This document shows, piece by piece, positions 1-5,026 of a stretch of 5,026 bases of DNA. A model generated the notes under the pieces. That model was not told where the DNA came from, searched no databases, and saw nothing but the letters and a program-made list of their open reading frames with translations. The stretch spans positions 1 through 5,026 of the forward strand of contig PWHO01000338.1 of assembly GCA_003555385.1 (NCBI GenBank). The letters are read 5' to 3'. The DNA is from Bacteroidales bacterium (GTDB lineage: Bacteria > Bacteroidota > Bacteroidia > Bacteroidales > UBA7960). Position 1 is the first letter of the stretch; each line of letters starts with the position of its first letter. Made by a program: the position numbers and the translations under genes.

Positions 1-132
1 AAAGGGAAAGTCGCAGAGCGCGGCAACGCACCAACCCCTAAACGTTTAAAAGAACTTGAAGCAGAAAACACTAAACTGCGAGAAGAAAACGCACAACTTA
101 AAAAGACAGCCAAAGAGGCAAAGTCTAAATAA
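1..132 (+). CDS. C-terminal end of a phage structural-region protein with coiled-coil tail (5' end outside window)
   Basis: Frame 1 is open from the left edge to TAA at 130-132, giving 43 visible residues. After a short Pro/Thr stretch (visible residues 11-13), the tail is a Lys/Glu-rich helix. Leucines at visible residues 19, 26 and 33, then Ala40, are exactly seven apart. The matching 'a' positions are Leu16, Asn23, Asn30 and Ala37. This is a textbook parallel coiled-coil heptad with buried asparagines, which in leucine zippers favour dimers in register. The gene lies just upstream of the head-tail joining genes and is closed off by a terminator. That is where a major capsid, head-decoration or capsid-associated protein is commonly encoded, but the visible part does not identify which. 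The function remains unknown; only the coding frame and coiled coil are well supported. Confidence 0.8.
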   Translation, partial: KGKVAERGNAPTPKRLKELEAENTKLREENAQLKKTAKEAKSK

Positions 133-142
133 TTATGAATTA

Positions 143-172
143 AAGCCTCACTTTATCAGTGGGGCTTATTTT
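143..172 (+). terminator. Rho-independent terminator after the coiled-coil gene
   Basis: AAGCCTCAC (143-151) pairs with GTGGGGCTT (159-167) around a 7-base loop, giving a 9-bp stem with one T-G wobble. The stem is followed directly by an interrupted T tract, ATTTT (168-172). It begins 11 bases after the upstream stop codon. Only 17 bases separate the T tract from the next start codon at 190, so there is no room for a promoter downstream. Transcription of the following genes therefore needs read-through or a promoter inside the upstream gene. The hairpin more likely attenuates than fully stops transcription, lowering expression of the joining genes relative to the upstream gene. Confidence 0.8.
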
Positions 173-177
173 CAATT

Positions 178-184
178 AAGGTGG
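178..184 (+). promoter_or_regulatory. Ribosome binding site fixing the start at 190
   Basis: AAGGTGG lies 5 bases before ATG at 190; counted from the end of AAGG the spacing is 8. The in-frame GTG at 181 lies inside this Shine-Dalgarno sequence and has no purine-rich site of its own, so the ATG at 190 is the better start. Confidence 0.75.
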
Positions 185-189
185 TCGAA

Positions 190-627
190 ATGATAAAAGA
201 AACCGAAAAAATGAAATACGACTATGAAGACCAACAGTATTATATTACAAAACTAACAGTTATTAACGAACTGCCTATTAGTGATGATGAATTAACTGAA
301 AGCTTTGGTGATAGTGATTCGCATAAAGAAAAAGAAATTAGAACATTATGCCGAAGAATATACAATTATATGTTTGCACAAAATTACCCTGAAAACCATA
401 ATTATTTAAAATGGCGTATATTTGCTAATAACTTTAACGAACGTTATTTTCTTAAAGAAGCCATGAAATCATTCGTGTATAGCGCACTCGAAAGTGGCAT
501 GGACTTAAATGAATATCATAATACCACCGATAAAGCGTTGCCAACCGAATGTGTCAACAACTTGAGAAACGCTAACTTGATTGGTGTTCCTTTGTTTAAA
601 GGTAAAGTGCCAGAAGGCGATTACTAA
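190..627 (+). CDS. Putative head-tail connector/adaptor protein
   Basis: The product is 145 residues starting at ATG 190; a GTG at 181 would add three residues but overlaps the ribosome binding site. The first gene after the capsid region in tailed phages usually encodes the adaptor that docks under the portal ring (the HK97 gp6 / SPP1 gp15 class), and length and position fit. The sequence looks mostly helical. The N-terminal third is acidic. The middle (about residues 47-103) is rich in aromatic and basic residues, with the landmarks IYNYMFAQNYPENHNYLKW and NNFNERYFLKEAMKSFVY. The last 15 residues end in a short acidic tail. There is no signal peptide or membrane segment. Its stop overlaps the next start by one base (TAATG), suggesting translational coupling. 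The gene is certain; the connector role is inferred from position and helical character rather than a recognised motif. Confidence 0.6.
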   Translation: MIKETEKMKYDYEDQQYYITKLTVINELPISDDELTESFGDSDSHKEKEIRTLCRRIYNYMFAQNYPENHNYLKWRIFANNFNERYFLKEAMKSFVYSALESGMDLNEYHNTTDKALPTECVNNLRNANLIGVPLFKGKVPEGDY

Positions 628-959
628 TGCGGAGAATATCACGTTACAATGATTTCAATGGCTGGCTTGACAAGTATGATGAAGAAGGCAATTATGTAGA
701 AACGCAATCATTCAAGTTCGATATTGTTAGAGCAAGAACAACAACCATTGATCCTATGATGGGCACACCGACCAAAAAAGGCGAACACCTTCTAAAAACA
801 AGCGACCCTATCAACCCTGTGACAAGACAAGATAAGGTAAGGGTTGAATGGACTGACAAAGTGTTTATTGTCGGAGAACAAACCAACCAAAAAACAAAAG
901 GTGACAGAAGTGGTCGTAGGGGCAATTTAAAACTAACAAGGGAATTTTACATTGAATAG
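627..959 (+). CDS. Putative head closure (stopper) protein
   Basis: The product is 110 residues. ATG 627 overlaps the previous stop by one base, and AGAAGG (612-617) lies nine bases upstream. The composition looks beta-rich with many charged turns: an N-terminal Tyr/Trp cluster (RYNDFNGWLDKYDEEGNY, residues 6-23), a loop rich in Thr, Gly and Lys around residues 38-52, and a C-terminal strand pair around VRVEWTDKVFIVGE. Small beta-barrel proteins of about 100-115 residues encoded second after the capsid gene are typically head closure or stopper proteins (SPP1 gp16-like) that seal DNA in the head and present a surface for the tail. Length, order and strand pattern agree. It overlaps the next gene by 8 bases, so the two are probably co-translated. 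No catalytic motif is visible, and a simple structural role is expected. Confidence 0.55.
   Translation: MRRISRYNDFNGWLDKYDEEGNYVETQSFKFDIVRARTTTIDPMMGTPTKKGEHLLKTSDPINPVTRQDKVRVEWTDKVFIVGEQTNQKTKGDRSGRRGNLKLTREFYIE
938..943 (+). promoter_or_regulatory. Ribosome binding site for the TTG start at 952
   Basis: AAGGGA lies 8 bases before TTG 952, inside the 3' end of the preceding gene. The first in-frame ATG (982) has only a weak AAGAAA upstream, so the TTG start is preferred. Confidence 0.65.
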
Positions 960-1320
960 AATAAACGAACAAGAAATTAGAATGATAGCTCAAAACAATA
1001 TGCCTTATGCGACGGGAAACATGGCAATGCAGGGTATTGCTACAATGTCAACCGAGTTAAAAGTAATCGCACAGTATCAAATTAGCACAGTGCCATATAT
1101 AGTCCCACAAGAAGAAGGCTTTTATCATTGGATTACAGGTGACTTTATTGATACGAATCAGCACTTTATAAGAGAACGAACAGTGGGTGCATGGAACACT
1201 TATGTTGCCCAAGTAAACGCTGGTGTTCAACCAGATATGCAAAAAGAAACCGAAACAGCACAAAGAAGAGCAAGCACACGTTTAGTTGGCTCTGGTGTTA
1301 TTCAAAAAATAGGGGGTTAA
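952..1320 (+). CDS. Putative tail completion / neck (minor capsid) protein
   Basis: The product is 122 residues from a TTG start that overlaps the upstream gene by 8 bases; the alternative ATG at 982 would remove ten residues. The landmarks are MPYATGNM (residues 17-24), VPYI (47-50), EEGFYHW (54-60) and NQHFIRERT (69-77), then an amphipathic helix and a Lys/Arg/Gly-rich end. The Pro-Tyr, Gly-aromatic and Asn-x-x-Phe-Ile patterns, together with the size, recall the small minor capsid/tail completion proteins encoded third after the capsid gene in Gram-positive siphophages. These bridge the head-closure ring and the tail. The resemblance is from memory of the family and was not checked by a search. 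The rare start codon may keep its output low, as expected for a protein needed in a few copies per virion. It ends three bases before the next start. Confidence 0.55.
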   Translation: MNRINEQEIRMIAQNNMPYATGNMAMQGIATMSTELKVIAQYQISTVPYIVPQEEGFYHWITGDFIDTNQHFIRERTVGAWNTYVAQVNAGVQPDMQKETETAQRRASTRLVGSGVIQKIGG

Positions 1321-1323
1321 AAC

Positions 1324-2169
1324 ATGGACAAAATATTTGAACTTATTAAAGACAAACTTAATGAAAACAGTTTTGGTGTTGAGTTTAAAGGGAATGTATA
1401 TCTTCAAGCAAAAACACAATCCGAGTTTGTCATGTTCAAAGAAGGCACAAGCAATACGTTAGAATTGCAAAAAGTTGAGTATGTCCCTATTGGTTTGAAT
1501 ATAAACGAGCCGACAAAATATTTGGGATCAAACGAAAGAATCCAATGGCAAAAATCGTTGTATTTTCCTATTAAATCAGACAACCATATCAATTTTGATT
1601 ATGAAAACCCACGTCTAAAAGCAATCGAAGAAACGATTCCAAAACTACATGGGAAAGTTTTTGACTATCAAGGTGTAAGAATAGGTATGAAAGTTGATGA
1701 CGTTAAACGAGAACAAACACTAATTATTAACGGTTCTGTTTATGTCATGGCAGTTTTAAGAATATATGCCGAACAAGTAACAAGCGGTTTTTTCGGACAA
1801 GAAATTGAATTTCAAATAAAAGAAATAAATGGAGATTATCAAGACCTTGATGTTATCGAAGTAGATATAGGCTTTGGTGCAGAATATGATAGTGCTAACA
1901 AGGTCAACACAAGTGACCCAACTTATGGTGTCATTAAAAACGGTGGTGTCATTTGGAATATTGACTTCTACCTTCACGATAGTGTCATTGAAAGACAAAT
2001 AACAGAAGATATAATAAGTGGAAATTACACAAACGAATATATCGCTAAAGTAACCTTCCCAGCATTTAACATAACTATTGAAAAAAGGGTGGCGATTACA
2101 CAAGCGGGTAAAGCGAATAAAAAACTGTCGATCATGGCAATTAACATGCGTCTTCAGGAGGTGCTATAA
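1324..2169 (+). CDS. Putative duplicated tail tube-type protein (possible terminator-tube fusion)
   Basis: The product is 281 residues, with AGGGGG (1311-1316) seven bases before ATG 1324. It opens with a short amphipathic helix (IFELIKDKLNENSF, residues 4-17). The rest is beta-rich and appears to contain two related units. Trp75 is followed by aromatic-rich strand LYFPI, then 67 residues later YVMAVLRIYAEQ (140-151). Trp211 is followed by DFYLHD, then 60 residues later LSIMAINMRLQEV (268-280). Before each Trp lies a similar strand, VEYVPIGLNIN and IEVDIGFGAEYD. Position after the neck genes and before the hub fits the major tail tube protein; the N-terminal helix could instead be a remnant of a tail terminator protein. 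A duplicated tube subunit has precedent in phage T5 pb6, which builds trimeric pseudo-sixfold rings. The gene is certain and a tail role likely; the exact role is inferred. Confidence 0.55.
   Translation: MDKIFELIKDKLNENSFGVEFKGNVYLQAKTQSEFVMFKEGTSNTLELQKVEYVPIGLNINEPTKYLGSNERIQWQKSLYFPIKSDNHINFDYENPRLKAIEETIPKLHGKVFDYQGVRIGMKVDDVKREQTLIINGSVYVMAVLRIYAEQVTSGFFGQEIEFQIKEINGDYQDLDVIEVDIGFGAEYDSANKVNTSDPTYGVIKNGGVIWNIDFYLHDSVIERQITEDIISGNYTNEYIAKVTFPAFNITIEKRVAITQAGKANKKLSIMAINMRLQEVL
2156..2163 (+). promoter_or_regulatory. Near-consensus ribosome binding site for the glycine-zipper gene
   Basis: AGGAGGTG, a full match to the 16S anti-Shine-Dalgarno core, lies seven bases before ATG 2171, within the last codons of the upstream gene. 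It is the strongest site in the window. It fixes the start at 2171, although the same frame is open for 96 further bases upstream. Confidence 0.9.
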
Positions 2170-2170
2170 A

Positions 2171-2644
2171 ATGCCTCAATACGATTTTTCAACATACCAA
2201 GCAACATTCCACCAACAAAGAGAAGAATACGATGACGGAGCATTTGGTGGCGCTAATGAACCCCCACGCGACATGGGTGTGAATGATATGGCATCAAATC
2301 TAAAAAGAACAGGTATTGCAGCTGCTGGTTATATGGTTGCAAGAAGTGTAGCAAATGACGTTAGACAAACAGTTATTGCTCAATCTGGTCGAGATGATAT
2401 TGATAGAGTTATTTCAAACGTACAAACGGGATCAGGTTATCTTATGAGCGGTTTTGCTGGATTTAAATTAGGTGGTCCTATAGGTGCAATTGTAGGTGTT
2501 TCTGCAAGAGCAACGGTAGATATATCAAGTGAAGTTGGAAGAAGAAAACGCCTCGAAATAGAAAATACGTCAAGAGAACAAGACCGTCGTTTAAAAGGAA
2601 ATGTTATTAAACGCAATCAATTTAAGGGGAGTTATTACGAATGA
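2171..2644 (+). CDS. Small glycine-zipper tail protein (candidate minimal tape measure / membrane-active protein)
   Basis: The product is 157 residues; the start is set by AGGAGGTG seven bases upstream. The polar, aromatic N-terminus (residues 1-45) is followed by a small-residue helix GIAAAGYMVARSVA (48-61). A longer hydrophobic segment spans about 88-112, with small residues at every fourth position: Gly89, Ser93, Gly97, Gly101, Gly105 and Gly109. This is a glycine zipper, typical of tightly packed or membrane-inserting helices. The C-terminus (124-152) is strongly basic and looks helical. There is no signal peptide. It sits where the tape measure protein belongs, between tube and hub genes, but is far shorter than usual tape measures. 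The segment resembles the membrane-active hydrophobic parts of tape measure or internal ejection proteins, which is an inference; I do not recognise a named family. Its stop overlaps the next start (ATGA) and is followed at once by TAA (2645-2647). Confidence 0.6.
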   Translation: MPQYDFSTYQATFHQQREEYDDGAFGGANEPPRDMGVNDMASNLKRTGIAAAGYMVARSVANDVRQTVIAQSGRDDIDRVISNVQTGSGYLMSGFAGFKLGGPIGAIVGVSARATVDISSEVGRRKRLEIENTSREQDRRLKGNVIKRNQFKGSYYE

Positions 2645-5026
2645 TAATCAAAATTGGATTAGACGTAATTGAACAAACCCAAAACGACGTTGATTTTTCA
2701 GTTTCAAACAGTGAAGAAGGCGACAAATTATCAATTGACTTTACTAACAACCAATCAACCGAATACGTTCCGAACTTGCCTTGTACCGTTGAATATGAAG
2801 GCGAAACATATCACATGATCGTTGACAGTGATGAACTTATCAAAGTTAGCCAAAACACATACGTTCATCGTATCAATTTAAAATCAGCAATATTCTACTT
2901 TGACAACTTTTACCCACCCAACCGTGTTTTTACAGAAGTCGAAGGACAGTTTGAAACAACCATGAAAGAAGTATTGCAAACCTACGCTGAAACAACTGAA
3001 CAAGGCGTCACGTTATTCGATTTTGATGATTTAAGCGATTATAATATTAAAATTACCGAAAAAGAATACGATGGAAGCAATCTATCAACAATTTTGATTG
3101 ACCTTTTCAGAAGAATAGACGCATTTCCAATGTTGAAACAAGAAAACGGAATATGGAAACTTTTCCCAAGATACAAAGGGGAATTTAAAAACGAATTCAC
3201 ACCCAGCCCAGAAGCGTATCAAACAAACATTGACACAGTTGATTATGCTACAAGGGTTATGGCGAACATTAAAAATGCAATTTATGAAGATAACAAAGGC
3301 ACATGGTTTCCAACTAAAAACGGTTCAATCACACCACGAACAGAAGACTTAATATTTAGCGAATCAACAGCAAGGTATATTCTTGATAATGATATTGTGT
3401 GGTTATATGAAGCAATCGCAGTTGGTGTTATCAAATTTGTAGACGACCCTGAATCACCAGACGCCCAAGAAAAAGAATGGGATTTGGACATGTCTAAAAG
3501 GATTATACCAAGAGAAATTTTTGATTTAAAAGAAGACCCAGATTCACCAAATGATTTAACTTATGACAATCAATCAAACTTTGTTCCTTATGATATTGGC
3601 GGAAATACAATTGGGGAATTACAAGTTCCAGCAGACGGCGGTTGGTTTTGGGAACAACCAAGAAGGCTTTTAATAAACGCAATCAACAAAGAGTATGATG
3701 ACAATATACAATCGATATTTCAAGAAATACAAGAAGAATACCCAGATGCAGGGTTGTTAGAAATAGATTTATCGGGAATAGAAAACGTTCCTATGCGTTT
3801 TAGATATTTATCAAGCCGAGATATATCATACACAATCGAAAAACAAGATGTTAAGGACACGATCCTTGCAACGACTCTTTCAGACCAACAATCAAGCCGT
3901 GTTGAAATAAAGCAACACAAACGGGCTTTATCACGCTTGGCTAATCGTTTAGGAGAAAGACACAGAGTTTACACCGAACGCTTTAAAAACGGCACACAGC
4001 CACCAAAAATAGGGGACTGGTCGCAAGATGGTTATATAGTCACAAAAGTAAGATATCTATATAACAACAGATTTGTCAAATGCACCTATGAAATGAATAA
4101 GAACTTTGCGAACATAGACGCTGAAACTTCTATTACAAGCCAACCGGAGCCGTTTACGATTACCGGAAAGCGTATCAAGACAAACACGCAAACGCATGAA
4201 TTTATTGAAATCAGCGATACAAAAAAAGAAATTAATAGTTATTTAACCGAGTTTGGCAGAAATGTAGCGTTAAACATACTTGATTTTAACGAAACATATA
4301 ATACACCAGTTTCAACAACTTATTATACTCGTACGGCCGAGTTACCCCCGCCAGCACCTTTAGCGATTAGGCCATTAATTGGCGGAGACGGTGATGTCAT
4401 AACCATTCACAATCAATTTATGCACCCAACGTTGGCTTATCCCGCCGTTGAAAAAAATGATTTTAGCGATTTGGGAAGTTGGCAAAAAAAGAACATTCAA
4501 TACACTGACGGAAATGGTCGTGTTCAAACATTCGAAATGCGATACGTGACCAATTTTGAATACAACGATGATTTAAACCAAGAATTATTGTTGTTTCCGC
4601 AAGTTGAAGATTATGACGGAGATGAAATTTCAAGAGTTAATGTTGACATAAGACTAGATCCGAATGCAACACTTGCCCATACGCATAATATTCATGTCGT
4701 AACCGACAATGCTAGAAACGTGATTAACACCGGCGGTTTTTCCGACCTTAATAATTTACATCAAGAATGGGAAGAACAACCAGAAATCAAGTTATATTAT
4801 CGTGAAACACCATATAATTTAGACAGTATAAACATTCGGGAAATCGACACAGAAGATACGGGCGCTTTGATTAGTTATTCTGACCGTGAATTAGACATTA
4901 TCAAATCGGATTCTTATCGCTTTTGGTGTTTGGCAATCAATAATAGAATATTGTTTGCGTATAATCACGATACAGCAATAACCAAAACATTATATTTTAA
5001 TTTCTTGCTTAAAAGAAAAGAAAGAC
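2641..5026 (+). CDS. Tail hub / tail-associated protein with distal receptor-facing region (3' end outside window)
   Basis: The frame is open from ATG 2641 to the right edge, giving 795 visible residues. The start overlaps the previous stop (ATGA), with TAAGGGGA (2623-2630) ten bases upstream. The N-terminus is beta-rich and has patterns seen in siphophage tail hubs (Tal/gp27-like): TYVHRINLKSAIFYFDNF (residues 73-90), then PPNRVFTE, then helix LSTILIDLFRRIDAFPML (148-165). Residues 432-490 carry a second patterned block with LANRLGERH, IGDWSQDGYIVTKVRY and TYEMNKNF. A proline-rich linker at 569-578 (PPPAPLAIRP) separates this from a C-terminal beta-rich region with many Asn, Asp and aromatic residues, as in receptor-binding or carbohydrate-facing parts of tail tips. 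No catalytic motif for a peptidoglycan hydrolase is evident in the visible part. The hub assignment is moderately supported; the distal role is inferred. Only TGG is used for Trp. Confidence 0.65.
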   Translation, partial: MIIKIGLDVIEQTQNDVDFSVSNSEEGDKLSIDFTNNQSTEYVPNLPCTVEYEGETYHMIVDSDELIKVSQNTYVHRINLKSAIFYFDNFYPPNRVFTEVEGQFETTMKEVLQTYAETTEQGVTLFDFDDLSDYNIKITEKEYDGSNLSTILIDLFRRIDAFPMLKQENGIWKLFPRYKGEFKNEFTPSPEAYQTNIDTVDYATRVMANIKNAIYEDNKGTWFPTKNGSITPRTEDLIFSESTARYILDNDIVWLYEAIAVGVIKFVDDPESPDAQEKEWDLDMSKRIIPREIFDLKEDPDSPNDLTYDNQSNFVPYDIGGNTIGELQVPADGGWFWEQPRRLLINAINKEYDDNIQSIFQEIQEEYPDAGLLEIDLSGIENVPMRFRYLSSRDISYTIEKQDVKDTILATTLSDQQSSRVEIKQHKRALSRLANRLGERHRVYTERFKNGTQPPKIGDWSQDGYIVTKVRYLYNNRFVKCTYEMNKNFANIDAETSITSQPEPFTITGKRIKTNTQTHEFIEISDTKKEINSYLTEFGRNVALNILDFNETYNTPVSTTYYTRTAELPPPAPLAIRPLIGGDGDVITIHNQFMHPTLAYPAVEKNDFSDLGSWQKKNIQYTDGNGRVQTFEMRYVTNFEYNDDLNQELLLFPQVEDYDGDEISRVNVDIRLDPNATLAHTHNIHVVTDNARNVINTGGFSDLNNLHQEWEEQPEIKLYYRETPYNLDSINIREIDTEDTGALISYSDRELDIIKSDSYRFWCLAINNRILFAYNHDTAITKTLYFNFLLKRKER

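Larger units (their letters stand above)
1..5026 (+). mobile_element. Phage/prophage head-tail joining and tail gene module (partial)
   Basis: Seven co-directional genes fill the window with almost no spacing. The only non-coding gap of note is 133-189, and four later junctions abut or overlap by 1 to 8 bases. The run of about 110-150-codon genes, then a tube-like protein, a glycine-zipper protein and a very long hub-like protein, is the usual order of a tailed-phage structural module from just after the capsid genes to the tail tip. No integrase, repressor, lysis or replication gene is in view, so the sequence cannot separate an integrated prophage from a free virus. Strong Shine-Dalgarno sites and AT-rich codon use suggest a low-GC Gram-positive host. 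The host call is an inference. Confidence 0.85.

Noticed and set aside
56..84. A possible promoter inside the upstream gene, with TTGAAG (56-61) as the -35 box.
   Set aside because: No TATAAT-like -10 box occurs at the proper spacing (the bases there are GC-containing coding sequence).
181..189. GTG at 181 as the start of the connector gene.
   Set aside because: It lies inside the Shine-Dalgarno sequence that serves ATG 190 and has no upstream ribosome binding site of its own.
2075..2170. The frame of the 157-residue protein is open upstream through the end of the 281-residue gene, so a +1 frameshift near GAAAAAAGGG (2080-2089) could fuse the two, as in phage frameshift tail proteins.
   Set aside because: The overlap is only 96 bases, no canonical X_XXY_YYZ slippery heptamer is in register, the translated overlap is an unlike basic/Cys-containing peptide, and a near-consensus ribosome binding site sits seven bases before ATG 2171.
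2642..2647. Tandem TGA-TAA at the end of the glycine-zipper gene as a hint of TGA recoding (Mycoplasma-type code).
   Set aside because: No TGA occurs inside any of the genes, including the 795-codon frame, and all Trp codons are TGG, so the standard bacterial code explains everything.
692..3920. Minus-strand open frames at 692-925, 1057-1263, 1404-1592, 1756-2103, 3282-3491 and 3720-3920.
   Set aside because: All are 62-115 codons, lie fully inside well-supported + strand genes, and translate to Cys/Ser/Ile/Val-rich, low-quality sequences typical of antisense shadows in AT-rich coding DNA.
1..5026. CRISPR arrays, tRNA genes, insertion sequences, attachment sites, defence or toxin-antitoxin genes.
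   Set aside because: No regularly spaced repeats, cloverleaf-like sequences, terminal inverted repeats, transposase motifs or intergenic space for such elements could be seen; the window is almost entirely covered by phage structural genes.

Overview
The window is part of the structural (morphogenesis) module of a tailed bacteriophage or prophage. It is AT-rich. All genes lie on the + strand, are tightly packed and are preceded by good purine-rich Shine-Dalgarno sites, which points to a low-GC Gram-positive (Bacillota) host. Every open frame is compatible with the standard bacterial code. No named family could be confirmed by database search, so the functional names rest on gene order, size, residue patterns and family knowledge.

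Layout: (1) positions 1-132 hold the 3' end of a gene whose product ends in a leucine-zipper-like coiled coil. It is followed by a hairpin terminator (143-172). (2) Three small genes follow (190-627, 627-959, 952-1320), abutting or overlapping, with the sizes and order expected of head-tail joining proteins: connector/adaptor, head closure (stopper) and tail completion/neck. (3) 1324-2169 encodes a 281-residue tail protein that looks internally duplicated (Trp/Met-Ala landmarks recur about 130 residues apart) and may be a double-domain tail-tube or terminator-tube fusion. (4) 2171-2644 encodes a 157-residue protein with a long glycine zipper and a basic C-terminus, preceded by the best ribosome binding site in the window. 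(5) From 2641 a long gene runs off the right edge. At least 795 residues are visible, with features of a tail hub/tail-associated protein followed by a proline-rich linker and a distal, probably receptor-facing, region.

The most notable feature is what is missing. In an ordinary long-tailed phage, the tube protein is followed by frameshifted tail-assembly chaperones, a tape measure protein of many hundreds of residues, and a Dit protein before the hub. Here only 157 codons separate the tube candidate from the hub. Either the tail is very short, with the glycine-zipper protein acting as a minimal tape measure or membrane-penetrating factor, or those functions are encoded elsewhere. No RNA genes, CRISPR arrays, insertion sequences, attachment sites or defence genes are visible. 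Apart from the 57 bases around the terminator (133-189), there is essentially no non-coding DNA.
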